Source of the DNA: Bacillota bacterium | GTDB lineage: Bacteria; Bacillota; Clostridia; Lachnospirales; Lachnospiraceae | Assembly (NCBI GenBank): GCA_023421505.1 | Contig: JAEZTJ010000102.1 | Coordinates: forward strand, 1-64,000 | Reading direction: 5' to 3' | Length of the DNA stretch: 64,000 bases | Shown here: one piece after another, positions 25,406 through 34,476 of the stretch | Layout: every line of letters starts with the position of its first letter | Numbering within the stretch: position 1 is the first letter of the stretch | Translations under genes and position numbers: made by a program | The notes under the pieces: model-generated | Told to the model about the DNA's origin: nothing | The model's database searches: none | The model's input: only the letters and a program-made list of their open reading frames with translations

Positions 25406-26653
25406 TTAATCCATGCCGGTAAAGGAAGGATATGCTGATTCACTATGCTCACTTAAGTCAAGTCCCAAAGCCTCTTCTTCCTTCGTCACTTTAATAGGCA
25501 TAAATACTTTGATCACAGAGACTATAATAAAGGTTGCAACAGCCGCGAATACAATCGTAATTCCAATACTGATTAATTGTCTGATAAAGAGTTCCGTATC
25601 ACCGAATACTAAACCATCCCATCTTGCAAAGGGATTAATGGATCTCTGTGTAAAAATACCAGTTGCAATACCACCCCATATACCTCCAATTCCATGGCAG
25701 CCAAATGCATCCAAAGCATCATCATATCCAAATTTTGCCTTCACCTTGGTCATGAAGAAATAGCAGATCGGGCTTACTGCAGCACCAATAATCAAAGATG
25801 CCCAAACCGGAACAAAACCTGCGCCGGGAGTAATTGCGACCAATCCCACTACCGCTCCGGTTGCTGCACCTAATACGGTAGGCTTGCCATGAATTACTTT
25901 TTCGACAAACATCCAGGATAATAATGCCATAGCTGCTGAGGTATTCGTAGTAACGATAGCATGAACCGCTAATCCATCAGCTGCGAGAGCACTTCCTCCA
26001 TTAAAGCCAAACCATCCAAACCAAAGCAGACCTGCACCTATAACTACGAAAGGAATATTATGCGGCTTATAGGTTACAATACCAAATTCTCTTCTTTTGC
26101 CCAATATCATACAGGCTACTAGGCCTGACACACCAGAGCTGATATGAACTACATTACCGCCAGCAAAGTCAACTGCACCAAGCTTATTCAAGAAGCCGCC
26201 GCTTCCCCATACCATATGAGCCATAGGATAATATACAATAATCGACCAGGCAATAATAAAGATGAAAAGGGCTGAGAACTTCATTCTCCCGGCAAGCGCG
26301 CCGCAGATTAATGCAGGAGTAATGATTGCAAACATCATTTGAAATACAGCAAATAATGCCTCCGGTATTGTTTTAGAATAAGCTTCATTTGGAGCTGCAC
26401 CTACACCGTTAAAAAATATTTTGCTTAAATCACCGATGATACCGCCATGATCTGTACCAAAAGATAAGGAATAACCTAACACTACCCAAAGCACAGAGGC
26501 TACACCACAGATGAAGAAGCATGACATTAATGTGTTTAAGGCGTTCTTTCTTCTTTCCATACCTGAATAAAATACTGCCAATGCAGGTGTCATTAAAAAT
26601 ACTAACGCTGAGCACATCATTATAAACGCGCTATTACCTAAACTGATTTCCAT
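25406..26653 (-). CDS. amt: ammonium transporter
   Basis: 415 aa with eleven predicted membrane helices, forming a trimeric channel for ammonium/ammonia uptake. Amt signatures are plain: YSGMERRKNALNT, YYPMAHMVWGSGGFLNKLGAVDFAGGNVVHISSG, LWFGWFGFNGGSALA and DDALDAFGCHGIGGIWGG, which holds the second pore His. ATG 26653 (MEISLGNS) is the expected N-terminus. An AAAAAGG sits 11 bases upstream; the upstream frame to 26701 has no family similarity. It is the first gene of an amt-glnK operon behind a leader hairpin with a T-run. Confidence 0.95.
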   Translation of the reverse strand: MEISLGNSAFIMMCSALVFLMTPALAVFYSGMERRKNALNTLMSCFFICGVASVLWVVLGYSLSFGTDHGGIIGDLSKIFFNGVGAAPNEAYSKTIPEALFAVFQMMFAIITPALICGALAGRMKFSALFIFIIAWSIIVYYPMAHMVWGSGGFLNKLGAVDFAGGNVVHISSGVSGLVACMILGKRREFGIVTYKPHNIPFVVIGAGLLWFGWFGFNGGSALAADGLAVHAIVTTNTSAAMALLSWMFVEKVIHGKPTVLGAATGAVVGLVAITPGAGFVPVWASLIIGAAVSPICYFFMTKVKAKFGYDDALDAFGCHGIGGIWGGIATGIFTQRSINPFARWDGLVFGDTELFIRQLISIGITIVFAAVATFIIVSVIKVFMPIKVTKEEEALGLDLSEHSESAYPSFTGMD

Positions 26654-26685
26654 ATTATACACCATCCTTTTTCCGCTTTTTGAAC

Positions 26686-26732
26686 CAAAAAAGACGACCA
26701 CTTTTAGATTTAAAATCTAAAGTAATCGCCTT
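26686..26732 (-). promoter_or_regulatory. intrinsic-terminator-like hairpin in the amt leader (attenuator)
   Basis: On the minus strand AAGGCGATTACT pairs with AGTGGTCGTCTT (12 bp with G-U pairs), continued by the palindromic TTTAGATT / AATCTAAA, and is followed by TTTTTTGG. It lies about 35 bp before the amt start codon and downstream of the only promoter found, so amt messages must read through it. Confidence 0.65.
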
Positions 26733-26742
26733 TGACCAGTCA

Positions 26743-26771
26743 AACTTATCATGAATATTTAAAAATGTCAA
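26743..26771 (-). promoter_or_regulatory. amt-glnK promoter
   Basis: On the minus strand TTGACA (26771 to 26766), 17 bp, TAAGTT (26748 to 26743). A TTTGAC-TG-GTCAAA palindrome covers the expected transcription start. Confidence 0.55.
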
Positions 26772-26865
26772 TTACAATATTTAATTATTCACAAAAATAT
26801 TTTATATATCACACTAAATTTGTTAATTTCAAAATATTGACTGTCCCGAAATATAAAATATTAAA

Positions 26866-27453
26866 TTATGGTGTTTCAAGGATTTCAACAATGCTTTTTA
26901 AGGAAATCTCAAATTCTTCCTCTGATGAATTCTTAAAGATAAGCAAATCATCAATTACTTCAGGATCATCCAGTGTAACCGGTACTCGAAAATCACAGCC
27001 TGCAATATATTCCTCCCAATGTTTAAGCTTCCAGGTATCCCGATCAGAATTACGGGCAATCATTCTCTGCCTGCAAACTTCAACTGAGGTTTCAACCCAA
27101 ACCACCACCAGTCTTGCATTCTTTTCTTTCAATTTGGTCTTTAATTGATTAATATAATCTAGGTTTCTGATCTCTTCGGTGAAGGGAGCATTAATCAACA
27201 CAATATCATCATAATCCAGTGCTTCCAAAGCAAGAGCAACTACTGCTTCGTACTCGTAATCTCTTATATTCTCCTCAAAGAATTTTGAGCTTCTGTCATA
27301 GGCTTCTCCCGCAACCTTAAATATCTGTTTTGATAAAATAATGAGTGTATCCTTATCCAGATATACAACATGCTTTAGTGCCTTAGAAAGCTGTTTTGAT
27401 ATATAAGTTTTGCCGCAAGCCGGTGGTGATGTAACAAGTATTAATTTTTTCAT
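26866..27453 (-). CDS. P-loop ATPase/kinase (AAA_33-like)
   Basis: 195 aa. Walker A reads SPPACGKTYISKQL at residues 9-22. YLDKDTLI (a DxD-like substrate site) follows, then a helical lid around DYEYEAVVALALEAL, and VVVWVETSVEVCRQRMIARNSDRD, which resembles the lid-arginine region of nucleotide and zeta-toxin-like kinases. It is a small phosphotransferase of unassigned substrate; nucleoside kinase or antibiotic phosphotransferase-like enzymes are possible. AAGGAGG precedes the ATG. It is upstream of amt on the same strand, but the intervening promoter suggests separate control. Confidence 0.72.
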   Translation of the reverse strand: MKKLILVTSPPACGKTYISKQLSKALKHVVYLDKDTLIILSKQIFKVAGEAYDRSSKFFEENIRDYEYEAVVALALEALDYDDIVLINAPFTEEIRNLDYINQLKTKLKEKNARLVVVWVETSVEVCRQRMIARNSDRDTWKLKHWEEYIAGCDFRVPVTLDDPEVIDDLLIFKNSSEEEFEISLKSIVEILETP

Positions 27454-27726
27454 AAGCCATATCCTCCTTTGTGAATTTTCTCCATCATGATTATACTAAA
27501 ATATATCATTATAGTTCTTGTTAAGCAAGTAGATTGTAGAACCCAACTAATAAGATATTGTTTACCATATTTATTATCCATGCTAGAATATAAGAGTATC
27601 TCAGCCATACTCTACGATTAGTTTACCTTATGATATACGAAGAGTCGGTTGTCCTATTCTTATTAAAACAGTTATAATATCGCAGGGATATTAGCTTGCC
27701 CTACTAATTAAGAAAGGTGAATAAGT

Positions 27727-28572
27727 ATGGATAACAAAAAAATAGGTGAATTTATATCCACCTTGAGAAAAAGTAAGAATTTAACACAAAAGGAGCTTGC
27801 CGATCAGCTTGGTATCACAGATAAGGCTGTATCTAAGTGGGAACGCGGAGCCGGATACCCCGATATCAGTATGCTGCGGCCTCTGGCAGAAATACTTGGA
27901 ACCACTGTGAATGAATTGCTGGAGGGTGAAGCCACCGGAACCGAAGTCGAAACCGAAACTGCAATGAATTATAAAAGTGCTTTAAATTATGCCAATCAGC
28001 TGATCTCTTTCAAGGAAAAAAATATGGGTAAATTACTATCGGCAATCATTTCCATCGCACTGCTCATTGCAATATTTACCAGTGTAATTGTGAATATTGC
28101 TGTTAATAAATGCCTCTCCTGGTCTATTCTTGTAATCGCCGGATGTCTATTGGGTGGATGCCTGTTTATTCCTCCACTGCTCTTTAGAAAACGTGGACTC
28201 ACAATTAGTTTAATTTTACTCACAATACTTATTATTCCCTTTCTGGAGGTTATAGAATACGAATCCGCTAAGCTCACAGGATATGGCGGCTGGCTCTGGA
28301 AGCTGGGCTTTCCGATTTCAATAACCTGGCTGCTAATACTATGGTTTATGGTTTTTATTATTCGTAAAACGAAGCTTAGTATTTGGTTTTACGCTAGTAT
28401 TTCTGGTATCTTAATTGTCGCAGGCGATTTATATACCAATTATGTTATTAATGAATATCTCGGAATAAATTCTACTGATATTTCGAGTAATATTACTAAT
28501 ATCTCTACTGCAATCTGTATCTTAACCTTAGCCGGTATATGCTTCGTCATAGGATTAATCAGAAGAAAATAA
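27727..28572 (+). CDS. XRE-family regulator with C-terminal membrane domain
   Basis: 281 aa. The N-terminal helix-turn-helix spans about residues 7-62 (LRKSKNLTQKELADQLGITDKAVSKWERGAGYPDISMLRPLAEILG). A linker of some 35 residues leads to about six hydrophobic segments from residue 100 to the C-terminus. Membrane-anchored XRE proteins of this layout are common in Clostridia and are thought to respond to envelope or cell-state cues; the ligand is unknown. AAAGGTG precedes the ATG. It is followed 80 bp on by a SIMPL-domain gene on the same strand. Confidence 0.85.
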   Translation: MDNKKIGEFISTLRKSKNLTQKELADQLGITDKAVSKWERGAGYPDISMLRPLAEILGTTVNELLEGEATGTEVETETAMNYKSALNYANQLISFKEKNMGKLLSAIISIALLIAIFTSVIVNIAVNKCLSWSILVIAGCLLGGCLFIPPLLFRKRGLTISLILLTILIIPFLEVIEYESAKLTGYGGWLWKLGFPISITWLLILWFMVFIIRKTKLSIWFYASISGILIVAGDLYTNYVINEYLGINSTDISSNITNISTAICILTLAGICFVIGLIRRK

Positions 28573-28651
28573 TCTTGTGACTATAATATTCCATGTATAA
28601 TATGTCCCATCTCCTTCATATATTTTTGTAAGAAAGCTTTGGAGAACACTT

Positions 28652-29287
28652 ATGCTTAATAAGGAGGAGCTACGTTTACTAAAAAGAAAAATGACTTTTA
28701 CAGGAAGAGGCCAGGTCACAGTTAATCCTGATCTAGCTATAATCCGTTTAGGGGTACAGACCACCGGTGAAAATGTAAATGCGGCACAGCAGGAAAATGC
28801 AAGAATTAGCTCACAGATTCTAAATGCAGTGAAAGGACTTGGCGTTAATAATATTAAAACCTTTCAATATCAGATTGAGAAATTAGTTGATTATGAAAAT
28901 GGAAATAGAGTAGACCGGGGTTTTTCAGTAAGAAATATATTCGAAATAAAAACAGAAAATCTTGGTCAGGTAGGACCAATTATTGATACTGCGGTTTTAA
29001 ACGGAGCTAATCTTGTTGAATTTATTAACTTTGACGTAGCCCATCCCGATACATATTACCAACAGGCTTTAAACCTTGCAGTTAAAAACGCCTATCAAAA
29101 GGCGAAAACTGTTGCCTCCAGCTTAAAGTTTACCTTTGATCCTATTCCTGTCCTAATCACGGAGAATGTTATTCCGGCAGTTCCGTACTCTGCCTCATTC
29201 GCAGTCAGGGAAGGAGCTTATGCTACCCCGATTGAATCCGGAAGTAAACAGATTGAGGCTTATGTTACAGTAGATTTCATCTACTAA
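28652..29287 (+). CDS. SIMPL domain protein (DUF541)
   Basis: 211 aa. Family features: FTGRGQVTVNPDLAIIRLGVQTTGENVNAAQQENA at the start and SVRNIFEIKTENLGQVGPIIDTAVLNGAN in the middle. Many DUF541 proteins are periplasmic or secreted, but this one has no signal peptide. Related proteins form ring-like oligomers; their role is not settled (stress resistance, kinase-signalling partner in eukaryotes). The ATG has GGAG upstream. The gene shares a long bidirectional terminator with the convergent YdeI-like gene. Confidence 0.85.
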   Translation: MLNKEELRLLKRKMTFTGRGQVTVNPDLAIIRLGVQTTGENVNAAQQENARISSQILNAVKGLGVNNIKTFQYQIEKLVDYENGNRVDRGFSVRNIFEIKTENLGQVGPIIDTAVLNGANLVEFINFDVAHPDTYYQQALNLAVKNAYQKAKTVASSLKFTFDPIPVLITENVIPAVPYSASFAVREGAYATPIESGSKQIEAYVTVDFIY

Positions 29288-29295
29288 TTATAAAT

Positions 29296-29372
29296 AAGGG
29301 CTTAACCAAATAACAAACCTAATGCATCAATAATCGCATATAGCTTATATTTGGTTAAGCCCTTTATCAATT
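29296..29372. terminator. bidirectional terminator
   Basis: AAGGGCTTAACCAAAT near 29296 pairs with ATTTGGTTAAGCCCTT near 29357, a 16-bp perfect stem between convergent genes. Confidence 0.8.
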
Positions 29373-29379
29373 TATCCTA

Positions 29380-29838
29380 CTACCGCAGCTTCTTGCCTTC
29401 TTTAAGCTTACTGATCGCTTGTTCAATTCTGCTTTTTCTTGTTTCGGCTTTCTTAGCATCCGTTATCCAAGTAACATACTCCTTTTTACCAGTAAAGGAA
29501 AGCTTATTATAATTCGTATCAGCGCCAGGATTGTCTGCTAAAGCTTTCTTAAAATCTTCCGGCAGCTCAATACTTCTTTCTTCCTCATCCTTAACAATTG
29601 TAACCTGTATGGTATCACCGAAATTCTTGCCGATTTTACCCCGAATTTCTTTGGTGAGTCCAAGCATATAGATGCCTCCCATACGTACAATAGAGCCGCG
29701 GTATTCAACCCCGTCAAAGGTAGCTAATACCTTAACTCTCTTTGCATTAAAAACAGCCTCCACATCAAACGGAGGTTCAATATAAGCACCGTTAATCCCT
29801 TCATGCTGCTTTATTACTGCCATAAATTCCTGTTTCAT
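29380..29838 (-). CDS. YdeI/OmpD-associated family protein (DUF1905 plus YdeI domain)
   Basis: 152 aa in two parts. A DUF1905 beta-barrel domain (about residues 15-85) has PPFDVEAVFNAKRVKVLATFDGVEYRGSI and GLTKEIRGKIGKNFGDTIQVTI. A short YdeI C-terminal tail has LPEDFKKALADNP, KKEYVTWITDAKKAETRKSRIEQAISKLKEGKK. It is a small cytosolic protein of unknown biochemical activity; homologues have been linked to stress and peptide tolerance. GGAG precedes the ATG. No operon partner. Confidence 0.85.
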   Translation of the reverse strand: MKQEFMAVIKQHEGINGAYIEPPFDVEAVFNAKRVKVLATFDGVEYRGSIVRMGGIYMLGLTKEIRGKIGKNFGDTIQVTIVKDEEERSIELPEDFKKALADNPGADTNYNKLSFTGKKEYVTWITDAKKAETRKSRIEQAISKLKEGKKLR

Positions 29839-29880
29839 CAGTCGGTCTCCATATCCTAACCTACATGCCTACCCTTTGAA

Positions 29881-30696
29881 TTAAATCAATTTCTGATCCA
29901 TTAATAAATTTAATACAGGTGCACTATAATTAATATCCTGAGAGGAATGATTTATTAAATTATCATTCTTATCCTCTTCTTTCTCTTCCTTTAAAAACAT
30001 ATCTAAAAATCTTAGATATTCATCATAATTAAATACCTCTTCTAGATCTTCCATAGGATCTAGAGAACCTGTCGTATTACCTGTTAACACATAGGAAAGA
30101 TTATGAAAGACCGGTACTTTTGCTGAAGCAGCCGGTAATAAATTAGTGACCGCAGTATAAGTATTACCTCTTGTTGCTCCGTTATCCACAGGCTTAATTT
30201 CGATCTCACCCTGTCCCATATAATTTAATACCTTTTTAACATAATTCTGAGTTTCTTTAAAAGGTGGAATTCCATTATACTTTGCTACATTACCGCCTCC
30301 AGCATTATATGCTGCCAGAGCAAGGCTTGTATTACCATTATATTTTTTAATCAGTCCGGAGATATACTTTGCTCCACCCATAATATTCTGCTCCGGATCA
30401 AAGGCATTAGTCACACCTAAGCCCTTAGCAGTAGCCGGCATAAGCTGCATAATTCCTTGTGCACCACACCTTGATACTGCTTCGGCATTAAAATCCGACT
30501 CAGCCTTTCCAATTGCTTTTAATAGCTCCACAGGTACATTATACTTGTCCGATGCCTGATCAAAGATCTTATCAAGACTTTTTGATTCACCGAGATAAGA
30601 AGAGAATTCTAAATTACTATCCTGCCCTATCTTTCCTAATCCATTATTATAATTATTAGCACTATCCGCACTTGATATTCTATTAACTTTAGACAT
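29881..30696 (-). CDS. lytic transglycosylase (SLT domain)
   Basis: 271 aa with a central SLT domain: VELLKAIGKAESDFNAEAVSRCGAQGIMQLMPATAKGLG gives the catalytic Glu and ES motif, and LALAAYNAGGGNVAKYNGIPPFKETQNYVKKV completes the fold. It would cleave the glycan strands of peptidoglycan. No signal peptide or membrane anchor is seen at either end. ATG 30696 is chosen because GGAG lies 6 bases upstream; ATG 30756 has no site, and its extension is not a signal sequence either. A charged C-terminal tail (LKEEKEEDKNDN) is unusual for the family. Confidence 0.85.
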   Translation of the reverse strand: MSKVNRISSADSANNYNNGLGKIGQDSNLEFSSYLGESKSLDKIFDQASDKYNVPVELLKAIGKAESDFNAEAVSRCGAQGIMQLMPATAKGLGVTNAFDPEQNIMGGAKYISGLIKKYNGNTSLALAAYNAGGGNVAKYNGIPPFKETQNYVKKVLNYMGQGEIEIKPVDNGATRGNTYTAVTNLLPAASAKVPVFHNLSYVLTGNTTGSLDPMEDLEEVFNYDEYLRFLDMFLKEEKEEDKNDNLINHSSQDINYSAPVLNLLMDQKLI

Positions 30697-30974
30697 AATT
30701 TTCTCCGTTCCTGCGCATGTATTTACGCATTGTGAATACCTATAACTATTAATCATTCTAAAAGGAAAATAATATGCTAACCTAATCAGTAATCAATATT
30801 ATTTTATAACCTATTATGTAGAATATATCGGCTCATCCTATAAATAATCCTAATACTATATTAAGCTATTCACTGTTTTTTTTCAACACAACTCTTTATT
30901 TTTAAAAGAAAAACAGAATAAACCTCAGCAAATTCACTAAACAATTCATTAGAAGCAATTTACTATGGATTAAA

Positions 30975-31003
30975 ATAAGCGAATTCTGAAGAATTCGCTT
31001 ATT
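30975..31003 (-). terminator. terminator after the FabH-like gene
   Basis: AATAAGCGAATTCT and AGAATTCGCTTATT form a 13-14 bp stem closed by two bases, with TTTTA on the minus-strand 3' side, 16 bp past the stop. Confidence 0.8.
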
Positions 31004-31018
31004 TTACATTAATTCTAT

Positions 31019-32035
31019 TTATGATGCAACATATAGAACTGATGCAGCCGTAAGACCGGAGCCGACACTACAAAAAACCAGCAAATCCTCCGGAGCAATT
31101 TCACCTGCTGTTACAGCATGATAATATGCTAATAACGGACTGCTTGTACCGGTGTATGCGTAACGGTCTCCCACGTACTTAAAATGATCCGAAGGATAAT
31201 CAAGAGAATCTGCAACTTTCTTTATTGCTGCTTCTGAAAACTGAGAGAAAAAGACCATTTTGGCTTCCTTCATCCTATAATTGTTATCCTCAAGAATTTG
31301 CCTTATCATCTCTGAGCAACGTCCTTCCGGCTCCTCCGTATCAAAGGGCTGCCATTTCCAACGCTTTTTCTCATGTGGAATTGCAGGGTCATACATTTTT
31401 GACATACCGCATTCCGGCATTAAAACATAATCCCGAAGATTTGTCTTTGTGGAATATAAAGAATCAATAAAACCAATCTGCTTCTTAGTATCTACCGCTT
31501 CTAAAATAACCGCTACCGCTGCATCGCCAATACATCCATATGTAATTGGATCTGTCTCAAGTCCAAAATGATGTATCATAGTAGCTCCCACGACAAGTAA
31601 TTTATTAAGCCTTTTATTTGATTTCATTAAAGCCTGAACCTGATCTAAAGCCACTACCATGCCGACACAATTCGCATTCATATCATATACGGTATGCGCA
31701 TTACTAGCTTCCAAATAATCCCTAAGAATAATTGCATTCGTTGGTGAGGTATACTCAGGTGTATCTGTGCTAAATACAATACCGTCCAGTTCACTAACCT
31801 GTATCCCGGCCATCTCAATCGCCGACTTGCTTGCTCCAATCGCCATAGTTATGACATTCTCTTTTGTTATATCGGCCAGATATCTTTCTTTCCTTCCAAG
31901 ATGATGAAGTAAATGTGATACTTTTTCGCCTAATGATTGATCGTATTCCGAAAAATGATCGACAATTGCTTCATTATCCACCTTATTTGTCGGGTGATAA
32001 GCTCCAACCGCTTTAATGATAACTCCTCTGCTCAT
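31019..32035 (-). CDS. FabH-like 3-oxoacyl-ACP synthase III family protein, atypical active site
   Basis: 338-aa thiolase-fold protein. The nucleophile is present at Cys123 (DMNANCVGM). The two other KAS III residues appear absent. Where FabH has HQAN this protein has SQFS (residues 264-267), and the GNTS loop reads TGTS (295-298), so the His and Asn that hold the carbonyl are replaced. It may therefore catalyse acyl transfer or ester formation without decarboxylation, or another Claisen-type step. It stands alone with no acyl carrier or fab genes near. AAGGAGG precedes the ATG, inside a solitary TTCGCAATTACC repeat end. Confidence 0.8.
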   Translation of the reverse strand: MSRGVIIKAVGAYHPTNKVDNEAIVDHFSEYDQSLGEKVSHLLHHLGRKERYLADITKENVITMAIGASKSAIEMAGIQVSELDGIVFSTDTPEYTSPTNAIILRDYLEASNAHTVYDMNANCVGMVVALDQVQALMKSNKRLNKLLVVGATMIHHFGLETDPITYGCIGDAAVAVILEAVDTKKQIGFIDSLYSTKTNLRDYVLMPECGMSKMYDPAIPHEKKRWKWQPFDTEEPEGRCSEMIRQILEDNNYRMKEAKMVFFSQFSEAAIKKVADSLDYPSDHFKYVGDRYAYTGTSSPLLAYYHAVTAGEIAPEDLLVFCSVGSGLTAASVLYVAS

Positions 32036-32046
32036 CTAAATCCTCC

Positions 32047-32058
32047 TTCGCAATTACC
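32047..32058. repeat. solitary end of the GGTAATTGCGAA repeat
   Basis: TTCGCAATTACC matches the terminus of the MITE-like family. On the minus strand it reads GGTAATTGCGAA and runs directly into the AAGGAGG ribosome site of the FabH-like gene. No partner arm was found within 200 bp. Confidence 0.4.
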
Positions 32059-32086
32059 TATGTAATCCTAACTTGTTATATTGTAA

Positions 32087-33595
32087 CTATTTATCACTGC
32101 TTGTCATCTCAGTAAGATTCTTTATTAGATTATCTAACTCATATAAATTTTTGGATATATTCTGAAGTGTCAGGTTTTGCGCGTCCGCACCTGTAACAAT
32201 GTTATTCAGCGCATTCGATATATTACCGGTAGAATCGGTAATCTCCTTTGTCTGACTGACTACGATAACACTGTTTTTATTTAAATCAGTTATTTTTTGA
32301 TAGACATTATTCATATTACTAATCACTTTTGAGTTAAAACTGGATATCTGCTGGAATGCCTCTATTGTATTTTGATTAAAGGTCCTGTTTCGGTTCATTA
32401 CTTCCTGACCTGCATTAATTTTAAGGGAAATCTCATTCGTTTTATTAAGCAGGGAACCTAATATATTACCGATCATACCGACACTACTGGCACTGCTTTC
32501 TGCTAACTTCCGTATTTCCTCAGCAACGACTGAAAAGCCTTTACCATGTTCCCCTGCTCTCGCTGCCTCAATATTAGCATTTAATGATAGTAGATTAGTC
32601 TGTGTGGCAATTCCGTTAATACTACTTAGAATTTCATCAATGCTTTTATTTTGTTTATTAAATTCCTCCATAAGCTCAGCAGTCTCATTAATGATACTCA
32701 TAAGGCGTTCGGATTGCTCCATCATTTGCCTTAATATGCTGCTTCCGTCATCAATAATTTTGGTATTATCTACAACGAGGCTTTGTAATTCATTGGTATC
32801 CTGAGTAATCGTTTCAATATGTCTTGAATTCTGACCGATATAATCTTGAATTGATTCGGTAATTGTAAATTGTTCTTCTGCACTGGATGCAACCTCATTA
32901 AAGGAGGAACTCATCTCCTCCGAAGCACTGGCTGCTTCATCCATATCCTGTGTAACCTGATCAGAAAACTCTTTCAGAAAATGAATCGAAGCAGTAATTT
33001 GATCAAATATCTTTTGTAAAGCATTTTTGTTTTCACGAACTTCTTCATACTGCTTTTGTGTTGTCTTCTGTAATTTTGTAATTAAAAGAACAAGCTCACA
33101 TAGTATTACACAGCTTAACAGCATATAAAAGAGAATGATCAGCATACCCTGACGATTGGCGTAACCGACGTACATACTTTCGCCATATACTTCATAGAAT
33201 ATATACATCATAATAAAATTAGCTATATAGGTTAGAATAATTAAGGGAACATTCAAAAATATACTAATGAAAATCAGATTAAAAAATAGAAGGAAAACAC
33301 TATTCAAGCTATGATGTACGTAGGTAATCGCTATTGCGTGTATAATCAAGCCAACAAATGCTATGTATTTCATCCAAGGTATGAATAATTTGGTTATTGT
33401 TGTAATCGTAAAAAGTAAGGCAACAAATAATCCAAGTGTTGATAAAACGATAATTACTTTCATCGGTGATCCGCCAAAGTAATTGCATATCACCCCCAAA
33501 ATAAGTGAAACCCATAATAATCTGGTTGCAATTACATTCTGCTGCATTTCAATTTTATACTTTTCCTCATTCCCACTCTTCGCCTTTAGTTCCAT
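32087..33595 (-). CDS. methyl-accepting chemotaxis protein
   Basis: 502 aa. About six hydrophobic segments occupy residues 22-175 with only very short loops, so the receptor senses through its membrane domain rather than an extracytoplasmic ligand domain. The cytosolic signalling tip is intact: ILSSINGIATQTNLLSLNANIEAARAGEHGKGFSVVAEEIRKLAESS. It would couple to CheA/CheW and the flagellar motor, implying a motile host. Coiled-coil helices extend to the C-terminus; no CheR-tethering pentapeptide is seen. AGGAAGGGG precedes the ATG. Confidence 0.92.
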   Translation of the reverse strand: MELKAKSGNEEKYKIEMQQNVIATRLLWVSLILGVICNYFGGSPMKVIIVLSTLGLFVALLFTITTITKLFIPWMKYIAFVGLIIHAIAITYVHHSLNSVFLLFFNLIFISIFLNVPLIILTYIANFIMMYIFYEVYGESMYVGYANRQGMLIILFYMLLSCVILCELVLLITKLQKTTQKQYEEVRENKNALQKIFDQITASIHFLKEFSDQVTQDMDEAASASEEMSSSFNEVASSAEEQFTITESIQDYIGQNSRHIETITQDTNELQSLVVDNTKIIDDGSSILRQMMEQSERLMSIINETAELMEEFNKQNKSIDEILSSINGIATQTNLLSLNANIEAARAGEHGKGFSVVAEEIRKLAESSASSVGMIGNILGSLLNKTNEISLKINAGQEVMNRNRTFNQNTIEAFQQISSFNSKVISNMNNVYQKITDLNKNSVIVVSQTKEITDSTGNISNALNNIVTGADAQNLTLQNISKNLYELDNLIKNLTEMTSSDK

Positions 33596-33673
33596 ATTTA
33601 ACCCCTTCCTTAGTAAATATGCCTGCTTATTAATTTTGTTTATCTATTAGCAAATTGTAAATATTATTTCTAT

Positions 33674-33703
33674 ATATTACCATCCAATGTATCTATTTGT
33701 CAA
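33674..33703 (-). promoter_or_regulatory. promoter of the chemoreceptor gene
   Basis: On the minus strand TTGACA (33703 to 33698), 18 bp, TAATAT (33679 to 33674). It is a SigA-type promoter, not the SigD type usual for chemotaxis genes. The rest of the 307-bp gap holds only the nitroreductase terminator. Confidence 0.55.
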
Positions 33704-33830
33704 TAATAAATGTATTATTTTACATATTTTTGTATAATTATATCGATTCGTACTAAATTATGTAAACATGCACACAAATGAGAAAAATAGTACGAATAAA
33801 ATCCTTTGTTACCAGTTTATTTAATAAAAA

Positions 33831-33877
33831 TAAGCGTAAATGCTAAATCATTCTCTCTGATCTAGTATTTACACTTA
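33831..33877 (-). terminator. terminator after the nitroreductase gene
   Basis: TAAGCGTAAATGCTA (33831-33845) pairs with TAGTATTTACACTTA (33863-33877) at 13 of 15 positions, 26 bp past the stop. Confidence 0.65.
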
Positions 33878-33902
33878 TTAGAAAATGCGTTCTTATCGGA
33901 AA

Positions 33903-34421
33903 TCAAAAATCCTCATAGGATACGGTATGTTCTATTGGAAAACGTGTTTCATCGTGCCTGTCAGGAGATTTTGCCTCGCCAGCTTCATATCCAATAGCAA
34001 GAATATTTACAGGCTCAATATGTTCCGGTATATTGAATTCTTTCCTTAAAATCTCTACATTAAAATAACATATCCAGACAGAACCAAGTCCCAAATCGGT
34101 TGCAGCAAGCATCATATGATCAGTAATAATACTTGCATCTATATCAGTAGTCTTTTTTTGATCGATTGGTCTCATCCATACACTATTCTTATCTGTACAA
34201 ACAATAATGACTAACGGAGCGCGAAAGGTTCTTGCCGCTTTATTCACCTTCTGTAAGCCTTCATTTTCCGTTATTACCAATAATCTCTGAGGCTGCGCAT
34301 TAACTGCTGTAGGCGCGATGCGTCCTGCTTCTAAGATAATATCAAGCTTTTCCTTCTCAACCTTTTTATCCTCATATTTTCTGCAGGAATATCTCTTCTT
34401 CGCCAGTTCAAGAAAACTCAT
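33903..34421 (-). CDS. nitroreductase-family flavoprotein
   Basis: 172 aa. The N-terminal FMN-phosphate site reads RYSCRKYEDKKVEKEKLDIILEAGRIAPTAVNAQPQRLLVI, and the C-terminal helix-loop has ATDLGLGSVWICYF and ILAIGYEAG. Such enzymes reduce nitroaromatics, quinones or flavins with NAD(P)H; the physiological substrate is not evident. It is short for the family but complete. GGAGG precedes the ATG. Its start faces the strong promoter of the yqeY operon on the other strand. Confidence 0.9.
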   Translation of the reverse strand: MSFLELAKKRYSCRKYEDKKVEKEKLDIILEAGRIAPTAVNAQPQRLLVITENEGLQKVNKAARTFRAPLVIIVCTDKNSVWMRPIDQKKTTDIDASIITDHMMLAATDLGLGSVWICYFNVEILRKEFNIPEHIEPVNILAIGYEAGEAKSPDRHDETRFPIEHTVSYEDF

Positions 34422-34476
34422 AATCCTCCATTCTGCCGCTCACCGGCATATATATTAATTAGTTTGCTCCGTTATG

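Noticed and set aside
26732..27148. Plus-strand 138-codon frame opposite the P-loop kinase.
   Set aside because: No ribosome site or family similarity, and it mirrors a well-supported minus-strand gene and the amt promoter.
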